Positions 26,770 to 34,818 of a stretch of DNA of 64,000 nucleotides are shown here, piece after piece. Below the pieces are notes generated by a model. That model did not search any database. It was not told where the DNA came from and saw only the letters and a program-made list of their open reading frames with translations. Positions within the stretch are counted from its first letter, which is position 1. Every line of letters begins with the position of its first letter. Both the position numbers and the translations under genes were made by a program. The DNA is from Halorientalis pallida (GTDB lineage Archaea; Halobacteriota; Halobacteria; Halobacteriales; Haloarculaceae), in assembly GCF_004118325.1 (NCBI RefSeq), contig NZ_RDFA01000002.1, positions 315,001 through 379,000 of the forward strand, written 5' to 3'.

Positions 26770-28527
26770 ATGGACCCGAGCGAGGTCCGGGCGCGTGCGG
26801 CCGACCTGCCCCGCGAGCCGGGGACGTACCGGTTTCTCACCGACTCGGGGACCGTGCTGTACGTCGGGAAGGCCGTCGACCTGCGTGACCGAGTGCGCTC
26901 GTACACGGACCCGCGGAGCGAACGCATCCGCCGGATGGTCGAACGGGCCACCGACCTGGACGTGGCCGTCACCGACACGGAGACACAGGCACTCCTGCTG
27001 GAGGCCAACCTCATCAAGCGCCACCAGCCACGGTACAACGTCCGGCTGAAAGACGACAAGTCCTACCCGCTGGTGCAGTTGACCGCTCACGACAGGCCCC
27101 GGATCGAGATCACCCGCGATCCGGACGACGACGCGACCGTCTACGGCCCGTTCACCGACAAGGGCCGGGTGGAGACGGTCGTCAAGGCCCTGCGGGAGAC
27201 CTACGGTCTGCGCGGGTGTTCCGACCACAAGTACGCCAACCGCGACCGGCCGTGTCTGGACTACGAGGTCGGGCTCTGTACCGCGCCCTGTACCGGCGAG
27301 ATCGGACGCGAAGCGTACACAGAGGACGTGGTGAGCGTCCGGCGGTTCTTCGAGGGCGAGACGGGTGTGCTGGCCGACCCCATCGGGCGCGAGATGGAGC
27401 GAGCCGCCCAGGCGGAAGCGTTCGAGCGCGCCGCGAACCTCCGGGACCGGCTGGAAGCCGTCGAGGCGTTCCACGGAGAGGGTGGCGAGGCCGTCAGCGC
27501 CGGCGGGAGCGACCGGGAGCGCGCGGTGGACGTGCTGGGCGCGACCGTCGAGGGCGACGAGGCGACCGTCGCGCGCCTCCACGCCGCCGACGGGCAACTC
27601 GTCGAGCGGGAACGGCATACGCTGGCCGCACCGGACGGCGACGGCGGCGAAACCCGGATCGGGGCGGTGTTCGCGGCGTTCGTCCCGCAGTACTACGCCG
27701 AGCGGGAGTTGCCCGACGCCATCCTGCTGTCCGAGCGACCCGACGACCCCGAACTCGACGCCTGGCTCGCCGCCGAAGGGGTCGACCTCAGGGTACCCGG
27801 CGCGGGTCGGGAGGCCAAACTGGTCGACCTGGCGCTGAAGAACGCCCGCCGGGGCGTCGGTGCCCGGGGCGACGAGGGGGCGGCGCTGGCCGAGGCGCTG
27901 GGGCTGGACACGCCCGTCGAGCGCATCGAGGGGTTCGACGTGAGCCACGCGCAGGGCAGCGCCGTCGTCGGGAGCGACGTCACCTTCGTCGACGGGAGCC
28001 CGGAGAAGAGCGACTACCGGCGGCGGAAACTCGAGGAGCGCAACGACGACTACGCGAACATGCGGGCGCTGGTGCGCTGGCGGGCCGAGCGCGCCGTCGA
28101 GGGCCGCGACGACCGCCCCGACCCCGACCTGCTGTTGATCGACGGCGGCGACGGGCAACTGGGCGCGGCCCGCGACGCCCTCGCGGAGACGGGGTGGGAC
28201 CGGCCCGCCATCGCACTCGCCAAGGAAGAGGAACTGGTGGTCACGGCCTCCGGAACGTACGACTGGGACGACGACGCGCCCCACCTCCACCTGTGTCAGC
28301 GGGTCCGCGACGAGGCCCACCGCTTCGCCGTCCAGTACCACCAGTCCCTGCGCGACGACGTGTCGACGGCGCTGGACGACGTGCCTGGCGTCGGCCCCGA
28401 GACCCGCCGGCGACTCCTCCGGCGGTTCGGGAGCGTCGAGAACGTCCGCGATGCCGACCCCGACCAGCTCCGGCAGGTCGACGGCGTCGGCGAGAAGACC
28501 GCCGAGACCATCGCCTCGCGTCTGTGA
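26770..28527 (+). CDS. uvrC: Excinuclease ABC subunit C
   Basis: A 585-residue UvrC, the dual-incision nuclease of bacterial-type nucleotide excision repair that haloarchaea acquired. An N-terminal GIY-YIG-type domain ([25 protein letters not shown]), a four-cysteine region ([25 protein letters not shown]), the UVR motif binding UvrB ([19 protein letters not shown]), the RNase-H-like endonuclease domain ([23 protein letters not shown]) and C-terminal helix-hairpin-helix repeats ([28 protein letters not shown]) are all visible. uvrB is in this window at 34819-36879 on the opposite strand; uvrA is not seen. Confidence 0.95.
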   Translation: MDPSEVRARAADLPREPGTYRFLTDSGTVLYVGKAVDLRDRVRSYTDPRSERIRRMVERATDLDVAVTDTETQALLLEANLIKRHQPRYNVRLKDDKSYPLVQLTAHDRPRIEITRDPDDDATVYGPFTDKGRVETVVKALRETYGLRGCSDHKYANRDRPCLDYEVGLCTAPCTGEIGREAYTEDVVSVRRFFEGETGVLADPIGREMERAAQAEAFERAANLRDRLEAVEAFHGEGGEAVSAGGSDRERAVDVLGATVEGDEATVARLHAADGQLVERERHTLAAPDGDGGETRIGAVFAAFVPQYYAERELPDAILLSERPDDPELDAWLAAEGVDLRVPGAGREAKLVDLALKNARRGVGARGDEGAALAEALGLDTPVERIEGFDVSHAQGSAVVGSDVTFVDGSPEKSDYRRRKLEERNDDYANMRALVRWRAERAVEGRDDRPDPDLLLIDGGDGQLGAARDALAETGWDRPAIALAKEEELVVTASGTYDWDDDAPHLHLCQRVRDEAHRFAVQYHQSLRDDVSTALDDVPGVGPETRRRLLRRFGSVENVRDADPDQLRQVDGVGEKTAETIASRL

Positions 28528-28545
28528 CTGCAGTCGAGCCGCCGA

Positions 28546-28565
28546 CATGATGGTAGCACATCATG
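28546..28565. repeat. Perfect 7-bp inverted repeat in the uvrC-surface protein gap
   Basis: CATGATG at 28546-28552 and CATCATG at 28559-28565 with a 6-nt spacer, 19 nt after the uvrC stop and about 80 nt before a TATA-like box. It may be an operator for the downstream gene or a 3' end structure for uvrC. Confidence 0.45.
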
Positions 28566-28646
28566 ACGGGGCGCGTCGATTCGGCTGCCTGCAGGGTTCG
28601 TTTCGTTCGTACTTCGGTGCGGAAATTCTAAGGAGTTGTAGCATGA

Positions 28647-28655
28647 TATAAATAC
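28647..28655 (+). promoter_or_regulatory. TATA box upstream of the Cys-repeat surface protein gene
   Basis: TATAAATAC is a strong haloarchaeal TATA match. A start site near 28677 would give a leader of about 145 nt to the ATG at 28823. An in-frame ATG at 28694 would shorten it but adds a 43-residue Arg/Gly-rich extension. Confidence 0.55.
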
Positions 28656-28822
28656 GAACATGGGGCGGGGAGCGAACGGCGCGAGCGTTACGGATGCTCC
28701 GGCGCTCGGGGACCGGCGGCGGGTCGAGACGGCCGGCCGGGCGGCGTGGGGGTGTCAGTCCGGGGGGACACGGCGGGAACGCCGACAGCACGCGCGCGGT
28801 CGGTCGGGAAGGGGACCGAGAG

Positions 28823-30574
28823 ATGCGACCTGACGACGGACGAGCCTGGCCGCAGATCGGCGCGGTCGTCGTCCTCCTCTGCGTCGCCGCCCTCGGGGGG
28901 CTCGCGCTCTGGAACGCTGGACCGGCCGGCACGGCGGTCGCCGCGCAGTCGAACGACACCGACTGGAACGCGACCAACGGCTCGGACGCGGTCGCCCCGG
29001 GCTGTCCACCGGCCGACGCGCTCAGGCGAGAGGTGTTCGACGGACTGGAAACTCGCAGCATCGAGGAGGTCCGGTCGACCATTCCGTCCGATGCTGTCAG
29101 ATGCCTCCCCGAGGACGTGCTGGCGGCGCTGGATCTCGGGAACGAGACTGACGATTCGGCGTCGGGGAGCGACGGGAACGAGACTGACGGGACCGACTCG
29201 ACTGCGGACACGAACTCGACCGAGGCGACGAATTCGACCGACGACACCAGCTCGACGGAGGGGTCCGACAGCACCGATGGCTGTCCGCCAGCCGACGTGA
29301 TTCGGATCGAGGTCAACGCGGCCCTGGCCGAGAACTCCAAGGCCGAGGTGCGGGCGGAGTTCACCGACGAGGAGATCGACTGTCTCCCCGCAGACGTCAG
29401 AGACGACCTGAACATCGGGGACGACGACGGGAGCGGGACCGGCACCGACGACACGGCCAACGATACGGCCGGCGACGGCACGAGCGGCGTCGACTGCCCG
29501 TCGGACGAGGAGATCCGCGAGTCGGTCGAGACGGCGCTGGCGGGGTCGTCGCCCGCCACGGTCCGCGCACAGATCCCCGAGGAGTACGAGGACTGTCTGC
29601 CAGCGGACGTGAAGGCGACGCTGAACGGTGGCACGAACGCGTCCGCGGTGTCGACGGGCACCGACACCGCGGCCGGATCGGGGGGCAACACCGGGACCGG
29701 GACGGGGACGGACGGCGGTGTGGACTGTCCGCCGGCCGAAACCATCCGGGAGGACGTGAACGAGACGCTCGAGAAGATGTCGGCCGCGCAGTTCCGGACG
29801 ATGGTCCCGGCGGAGTACGTCGAGTGTTTCCCGCCGGACGTGCGCGAACGGCTCGGGCTGACCAGTGAGGGGGGCGCGTCGGGCGGGAGCGGCTCACAGT
29901 CCGCCGGCACCGGGGAGGCCGCGACCGACTCGTCGACGCCGCTGGGCGGACCGGATTCGACGTTGTTCGACTCGGACGGCGACGGCGTCGTCAACGCACG
30001 GGATCACGCACCGAACGACAGCAGCGTGCAGTTCGCGGACTCGGACGGTGACGGCGTCCCGGACCCGTACGATTACGCGCCCCGTGATCCCAGCGTGCAG
30101 GAGGAGGGCGACGCGGAAGCGGCCGCCGATCCGGCCGGTGAGGACGGGGCGGGCGGCGACGGCATCCCGGTCGCGGCCGGGTCGGCGTTGCTCCTCGTCC
30201 TGGCGGCCGGCACCGGCGCGGTCGTCTACCGACACTACGGTGGGCCCGGATCGGACGACGACGGGTTGCCTCAGCCGGCCGGCACCGGGTCGGTGACGGC
30301 CGACGAGCCCAGTTCGGAAGCACGCGACGTGTTCGGCGAGAGCGCGTTCGATCCCGACGACTCGGCCGGCACGGGCGCGGCGTTCACGTTCGACGAGCAC
30401 GAGGGCGACGCGGGCGACGCGGGCGGGTTCGTCTTCGACAACGACTCCGACGAGGACGTGATCACGCTCGACAGCGACGGCTCGGTGCCCGACGCGGAGA
30501 CCGAGACCGGCTTCGTCTTCGAGGGCGGCCCGAACCCGGAGCTCGACGGCGCGGGTGAAACCGCGGACGATTGA
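28823..30574 (+). CDS. Surface-anchored protein with four Cys-paired repeats and thrombospondin-3-like calcium motifs
   Basis: A 583-residue exported protein. An N-terminal hydrophobic segment (about 11-30) acts as signal or anchor. Four similar units follow at about 60-105, 153-198, 224-268 and 301-345, each starting G/D-C-P and containing a second Cys about 33 residues later in C(L/F)P-DV. They are separated by Ser/Thr/Asp/Gly linkers rich in N-x-T/S sites. Two DSDGDG calcium-binding motifs (383-388, 407-412) precede a membrane helix at 449-469. The cytoplasmic tail is acidic with FVFDNDSDED and FVFEGG-like repeats. Probably a glycosylated cell-surface protein; partner unknown. Confidence 0.75.
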   Translation: MRPDDGRAWPQIGAVVVLLCVAALGGLALWNAGPAGTAVAAQSNDTDWNATNGSDAVAPGCPPADALRREVFDGLETRSIEEVRSTIPSDAVRCLPEDVLAALDLGNETDDSASGSDGNETDGTDSTADTNSTEATNSTDDTSSTEGSDSTDGCPPADVIRIEVNAALAENSKAEVRAEFTDEEIDCLPADVRDDLNIGDDDGSGTGTDDTANDTAGDGTSGVDCPSDEEIRESVETALAGSSPATVRAQIPEEYEDCLPADVKATLNGGTNASAVSTGTDTAAGSGGNTGTGTGTDGGVDCPPAETIREDVNETLEKMSAAQFRTMVPAEYVECFPPDVRERLGLTSEGGASGGSGSQSAGTGEAATDSSTPLGGPDSTLFDSDGDGVVNARDHAPNDSSVQFADSDGDGVPDPYDYAPRDPSVQEEGDAEAAADPAGEDGAGGDGIPVAAGSALLLVLAAGTGAVVYRHYGGPGSDDDGLPQPAGTGSVTADEPSSEARDVFGESAFDPDDSAGTGAAFTFDEHEGDAGDAGGFVFDNDSDEDVITLDSDGSVPDAETETGFVFEGGPNPELDGAGETADD

Positions 30575-30686
30575 CAGAAGACGCACGCTTCGCTCGCGTC
30601 CCCGACCGGGCGAACGGTGGAACCGCGAGCCGGACGGATCGCGACGTCCACCAACAGTTAACCCGCAGGGCGTCGAAAGCACAGTT

Positions 30687-31856
30687 ATGACAGACGGGGG
30701 CCGGGAGAGTCTCGCGTACAAGCTCGGGCGAGCGAGCGCGAGCGGGGGGTCGCCGGCCTCGCCGCGCGGACTCGCGGCCACGCTCGCGGTCTTCGCCGTC
30801 GTCCTCTTCGTCTTCGACGTGATCGGTGGGACGGAACTCGTGGGAATCCTCCTGTTGACCATCGCCATCGTGGCGATCAACAGCGCGGTCGCCATCGTGC
30901 AGGCCTACGAGAAGCAGGTGCTGACGGTGCTGGGGAGTTACCGGCGGACGCTCGAACCGGGGATCAACTTCGTGCCGCCGTTCGTCTCGACGACCTACAG
31001 TTTCGACATGCGGACCCAGACGCTGGACGTGCCCCAGCAGGAGGCGATCACCCGCGACAACTCGCCCGTGACCGCCGACGCCGTCATCTACGTGAAGGTG
31101 ATGGACGCCAAGAAGGCGTTTCTGGAGGTCGAAGACTACAACCGGGCGGTCTCGAACCTCGCCCAGACGACGCTCCGGGCAGTGCTCGGCGACATGGAAC
31201 TGGACGACACGCTGAGCAAACGCAACGAGATCAACGCGGCCATCCGGCGTGAACTGGACGACCCGACCGACGAGTGGGGGGTCCGCGTCGAGTCCGTCGA
31301 GGTCCGCGAGGTGAAACCCTCCGCCGACGTGGAGAACGCGATGGAGCAACAGACCGCCGCCGAGCGTCGCCGGCGCGCCATGATCCTCGAAGCACAGGGG
31401 GAACGGCGGTCGGCCATCGAGCGCGCCCAGGGGGACAAACAGTCCGACATCATCCGGGCCCAGGGCGAGAAGCAGAGTCAGATCCTCGAAGCCCAGGGTG
31501 ACGCCATCTCCACGGTGCTCCGTGCGCGGTCCGCCGAGTCCATGGGCGAGCGCGCGATCGTCGACAAGGGAATGGAGACGCTGTCGAGCATCGGTCAGAA
31601 CCCGTCGACGACGTACGTCCTGCCCCAGGAACTGTCCTCCCTGGTCGGACGCTACGGCAAGCACCTCACCGGGAGCGACGTGCAGACCGGCGGCGAGGGG
31701 ACCCTCGAGAGTCTGGAGTTCGACGCCGAGACCCGCGAGATGCTCGGCCTCGACGACATCGCGGAGACCCTCGAGGAACTCGATACGGACGCAGAGCGAC
31801 CGACGGGGACCGCCGAGGCCGAGACTGCCGACGCGGCCGCCGACGGTGACGACTGA
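30687..31856 (+). CDS. SPFH/band 7 membrane protein (stomatin/prohibitin-like)
   Basis: A 389-residue protein with two N-terminal hydrophobic segments (about 28-70). The SPFH domain follows, with VLGSYRRTLEPGINFVPPFV, RTQTLDVPQQEAITRDNSPVTADAVIYVKV and LRAVLGDMELDD. A long Ala/Glu/Gln-rich coiled coil (EQQTAAERRRRAMILEAQGE onward) with repeated AQGE/AQGD units comes next, and the end is acidic. This is the archaeal stomatin type that forms large membrane-associated rings and often pairs with an NfeD protease partner; no NfeD gene is adjacent here. AGTTAACCC about 27 nt upstream is a possible TATA region for a leaderless ATG at 30687. Confidence 0.9.
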   Translation: MTDGGRESLAYKLGRASASGGSPASPRGLAATLAVFAVVLFVFDVIGGTELVGILLLTIAIVAINSAVAIVQAYEKQVLTVLGSYRRTLEPGINFVPPFVSTTYSFDMRTQTLDVPQQEAITRDNSPVTADAVIYVKVMDAKKAFLEVEDYNRAVSNLAQTTLRAVLGDMELDDTLSKRNEINAAIRRELDDPTDEWGVRVESVEVREVKPSADVENAMEQQTAAERRRRAMILEAQGERRSAIERAQGDKQSDIIRAQGEKQSQILEAQGDAISTVLRARSAESMGERAIVDKGMETLSSIGQNPSTTYVLPQELSSLVGRYGKHLTGSDVQTGGEGTLESLEFDAETREMLGLDDIAETLEELDTDAERPTGTAEAETADAAADGDD

Positions 31857-31942
31857 CCGAACGGCCACCGATTCGGCCCCTGTGCCGTCGTGCGTTCGGG
31901 ATCGCAACTATTGAGCCTGGGGACCACGAATCGCTCGACACG

Positions 31943-32746
31943 ATGCCCACGCTCTCGCGCATCACGGTCTTTCCCGTCAAATCGCTGGACGGGCTGGCAC
32001 TCGACAGCGCCACCGTCGGTCCGCGGGGCGCGCTCGAACTCGACCGCGAGTACGCCCTGTTCGACGCCGACGGCGAGTACGTCAACGGGAAAGCCACCGC
32101 GCAGATCCACCGACTCCGGTCGTCGTTCGACCCTGCGATCCACGAACTGACGGTCGGTCGGCACGGCGACGACGAGCGCCACACCTTCGGGCTCCGCGAC
32201 GAGGCGGGCCGGGCAGCCTGTGGCGAGTGGCTCACCGACTTCTTCGGGGAACCAGTCACCGTCGAACGTGACGACGCGGGCGGCTATCCGGACGACGAGG
32301 AGTTACACGGGCCGACGGTGATCAGCACGGGGACCGTGCGGGCGGTCGCGGACTGGTTCGACCTCCCGCCGGAGAACGTCCGGCGGCGGTTGCGGGCCAA
32401 CGTCGAGATCGGAAGTACAGAGCCGTTCTGGGAGGATCGGCTGTTCGCCGACCACGGCGAGGTCGTGGCGTTCACGGTCGGGAACTGCCGGTTCCACGGC
32501 GTCAACCCGTGCCAGCGGTGTGTCGTCCCGACGCGGGACCCGGACACGGGTGAAGAGATGGCGGACTTCCGCGAGCGGTTCGTCGAGCGCCGGGAGGCGA
32601 CGCTCCCGGAGTGGACGGCCTCCGAGCGGTTCGACCACCCCTATCGGCTCATGCTGAACACGGTGGTCCCCGAGGCGTCGCGGGACACCGAGGTCGCGGT
32701 GGACGACGAGGTGACGGTCGAGGGCGTGCGGGCGTCCGAGTTCTGA
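31943..32746 (+). CDS. MOSC domain protein
   Basis: A 267-residue protein with an N-terminal MOSC beta-barrel (LSRITVFPVKSLDGLALDSATVGPRGALELDREYALFD) and the C-terminal MOSC domain (EVVAFTVGNCRFHGVNPCQRCVVPTRDPDTGE) containing the conserved cysteine region. The family includes mARC-type molybdenum cofactor sulfur-carrying proteins and YiiM/YcbX reductases that act on N-hydroxylated compounds. The CxRCVVPTRDP motif is typical of the YcbX/mARC branch, so molybdenum-cofactor binding is likely. Partner redox proteins are not adjacent. It converges on a UspA gene with 2 nt between stops. Confidence 0.88.
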   Translation: MPTLSRITVFPVKSLDGLALDSATVGPRGALELDREYALFDADGEYVNGKATAQIHRLRSSFDPAIHELTVGRHGDDERHTFGLRDEAGRAACGEWLTDFFGEPVTVERDDAGGYPDDEELHGPTVISTGTVRAVADWFDLPPENVRRRLRANVEIGSTEPFWEDRLFADHGEVVAFTVGNCRFHGVNPCQRCVVPTRDPDTGEEMADFRERFVERREATLPEWTASERFDHPYRLMLNTVVPEASRDTEVAVDDEVTVEGVRASEF

Positions 32747-32748
32747 GG

Positions 32749-33186
32749 TCAGTCCTCGTCGAGTCGGACGGTCAGCACCGGAATCGGGGATTTGCGGACG
32801 ACTTTCTCGGCCACGCTCCCGATGAGGTAGTGGTCGATCCCGGTGCGGCCGTGGGTGCCCATCACGACGATGTCGACGGGGAGACGGTCGATAGCGTCGA
32901 GAATCTCGGTCTTCGGGACGCCCTCGGCGACGTGGGTCTCGACGGGCACGTCGTCCGGAAGCGCGTCGACGGCTGCCTCCACGGCGGCCTCGGCGCGATC
33001 GTGTTCGGCTTCGTCCCAGACTTTCGACGAGAGCCCGCTGCTGGGGCTCTCGAAGCGGTTGCGCGTGTCGGCGACCGAGAGGACGTGGACCGTGGCGTCG
33101 AACCGTTCGGCGACGGCCGCGGCGTGGTCGGCCGCGGCCGCGACGCCTTCGCTGCCGTCGGTCGGGAGGAGAATGTGCTGGTACAT
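32749..33186 (-). CDS. Universal stress protein (UspA family)
   Basis: A 145-residue single-domain UspA protein: MYQHILLPTDGSEGVAAA at the start, the ATVHVLSVAD strand, and the ATP-binding motif VMGTHGRTGIDHYLIGSVAEKVVRKSPIPVLTVR near the end. The G-2x-G-9x-G(S/T) nucleotide pattern is intact, so ATP binding is expected. The start at 33184-33186 is chosen since homologues begin MYxxILxPTDGS. It lies 39 nt after the start of the TauE-like gene's 3' end on the same strand and could be co-transcribed with it, a pairing often seen for USP and transporters. Confidence 0.92.
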   Translation of the reverse strand: MYQHILLPTDGSEGVAAAADHAAAVAERFDATVHVLSVADTRNRFESPSSGLSSKVWDEAEHDRAEAAVEAAVDALPDDVPVETHVAEGVPKTEILDAIDRLPVDIVVMGTHGRTGIDHYLIGSVAEKVVRKSPIPVLTVRLDED

Positions 33187-33225
33187 ACTGACGCCGTGTC
33201 GGGCCGCGGGCAAAAGCAGCGGGGA

Positions 33226-34335
33226 TCAGAAGCCGCCGGACATCAGGAAGAGCGCGATCGAGATGACGGCGAAGAGGACGCCAACACCCTTCTGTAGCGT
33301 TCGCGTGTCGAGCGCGCTGGAGACGTAGGGGGCGATCTGCCCGCCGGTAACCGTCGCGGGGACGGTGAACACGACCATGTTCCAGGGCGTCTCCGCGATG
33401 CTCAGCGCGTGGATACCGGGGACGACGGTCCCGGCGAAGACGTGGACGAGCGACGCCAGCACCGCCGTGACCGCGACGACGATGTGGTTGGTTCCGATCG
33501 CCACCTTGGTCGGGACCTTCGTCCGGAGCTGGGAGATGATCCCGAGTTCACCGATACCGAACCCGGCCAGCCCCTGGAACGTGCCACCGACGCTGTAGTT
33601 GGCGAAACGTTCGAGGTAGCCCGACCACGTGTACTCGTAGGTGTCTCCCTGTGTGTCGACTCGCGTGATCTGTCCCTCGTCGTCGGCGTCGACACCGGCG
33701 GGTCCGAGTTTATTCGCGTCGTCGGGCAGATCCCGGTCGGGCCCGCCGTCCGTCGTGACCTCCGTCTCGTCACTGGACGGTTCGTCGTGACTGAGGTCGG
33801 CCTTGAACATGAGATACGCGGCCGTCAGGAGAGCCGCACCCAGCGCCGCGTGGAACAGCCACCCGGGGATGAAGAACGACAGGAGTGCGCCGGCGACGAC
33901 GAAGGGGATACTGCCGCCGACGAGGGTGAGTGCCAGTCGCCGGTCGACGAGTCCGTGCCGGACGAACGCGATGGCCGAACTGGACAGGCCGAACGACTCG
34001 CTGATGAGGCTGACCTTCACGAGCGTCTCGGTGGTGAGCGGCGGCTCTAGGAGCGCGTCGGGCGCGAGGACGCCCGCAAGCAGCGGGTACAGGAAGATGA
34101 AAAACGGCACGAAAAGTGCCGACCCGCTGATGCCGACGGTATTGACGGTGGTCGCTCCCAGCAGGAAAAACGGGAACAGCCACCAGAACCGGAGCCAGTA
34201 CTCCGTGCCGCTCCCCGTGGTCGGGGCGAACAGAAGCACGAGGGGCACGAAGATGATCGGGGCTGCGAACACGAAGAAATGCTGGTACCGCAGGAACGTC
34301 TTCTGGAACCGACTGGACCTTGACGAGGCGGTCAT
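33226..34335 (-). CDS. TauE/SafE-family sulfite exporter-like permease
   Basis: A 369-residue membrane protein with about eight hydrophobic segments and a long acidic cytoplasmic loop (about 180-235, DLSHDEPSSDETEV to TQGDTYEYTW). GISGSALFVPFFIFLYPLL, LVGGSIPFVVAGALLSFFIPG and VTGGQIAPYVSS match the TauE/SafE (DUF81) family of anion or sulfur-compound exporters. The insertion in the middle is longer than in bacterial members. Substrate is unknown; the UspA gene downstream on the same strand suggests a stress-linked unit. The upstream gap contains GCCTTACAAAGGC-type symmetry around 34363-34378. Confidence 0.85.
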   Translation of the reverse strand: MTASSRSSRFQKTFLRYQHFFVFAAPIIFVPLVLLFAPTTGSGTEYWLRFWWLFPFFLLGATTVNTVGISGSALFVPFFIFLYPLLAGVLAPDALLEPPLTTETLVKVSLISESFGLSSSAIAFVRHGLVDRRLALTLVGGSIPFVVAGALLSFFIPGWLFHAALGAALLTAAYLMFKADLSHDEPSSDETEVTTDGGPDRDLPDDANKLGPAGVDADDEGQITRVDTQGDTYEYTWSGYLERFANYSVGGTFQGLAGFGIGELGIISQLRTKVPTKVAIGTNHIVVAVTAVLASLVHVFAGTVVPGIHALSIAETPWNMVVFTVPATVTGGQIAPYVSSALDTRTLQKGVGVLFAVISIALFLMSGGF

Positions 34336-34517
34336 TGAGTCTTGACTCCCGGTTTGGGAATTGCCTTACAAAGGCCTTGTCGTTTGCTCGGACCGTGAGC
34401 CACGAGAACCGGACACAAGCGGCAATTTTTCCGTCGACAGTGCCGAACCGTTGATTTCGTTGCCACCATCGACGGCAATAGCTGCCGACACGTCCACCGT
34501 CGGGTGTGGTCCCCGAA

Positions 34518-34527
34518 TATTTATTAC
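34518..34527 (+). promoter_or_regulatory. TATA-like element for the 61-residue protein gene
   Basis: ATATTTATTA lies 26-35 nt before the ATG at 34553. It is flanked by a direct repeat CCCGAATA (34512-34519 and 34531-34538) that might be a regulator site. Confidence 0.5.
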
Positions 34528-34552
34528 AGACCCGAATAAACTAGTGTGTGTA

Positions 34553-34738
34553 ATGAGCCTTAAGGAGGGACTTCTAGAGGAGGCCGAGCAGTCCGCGAAC
34601 GAGCAGCGCCGTATGGACTCGGAGTCTCTCCCCCCGACAGCGGAGCCCCCGGCGACCGGTCTCCGCGAGAAGCTGGCGCGGTTCAGCCGGGAGTGGTCGC
34701 GCCGCTACGTCGAGATGCGGGTCGAGGCTCGGAGATAG
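34553..34738 (+). CDS. Small uncharacterised protein (61 aa)
   Basis: Begins MSLKEGLLEEAEQSANEQRR and ends WSRRYVEMRVEARR. It consists of two amphipathic helices around a Pro/Ala-rich hinge (LPPTAEPPATG); the second helix is basic, unusual in an acidic proteome. A good TATA-like box upstream and a T6 run downstream mark it as a separate transcription unit. No family recognised. Confidence 0.65.
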   Translation: MSLKEGLLEEAEQSANEQRRMDSESLPPTAEPPATGLREKLARFSREWSRRYVEMRVEARR

Positions 34739-34764
34739 CCACACGGCGCAGTCACGGTTTGCGG

Positions 34765-34770
34765 TTTTTT
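34765..34770 (+). terminator. T6 terminator of the 61-residue protein gene
   Basis: GCGGTTTTTTCC, 27 nt after the stop codon, is a typical haloarchaeal U-rich terminator. Confidence 0.5.
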
Positions 34771-34818
34771 CCGTTCGGTCGTTCGTGAGTCGCGACTCCG
34801 TCCCCGGCAGCCGCCGGC

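Noticed and set aside
28694-28822. 43-residue N-terminal extension of the surface protein from ATG 28694
   Set aside because: Arg/Gly-rich and unlike a haloarchaeal signal; ATG 28823 gives a normal signal/anchor. Kept as an open question in the findings.
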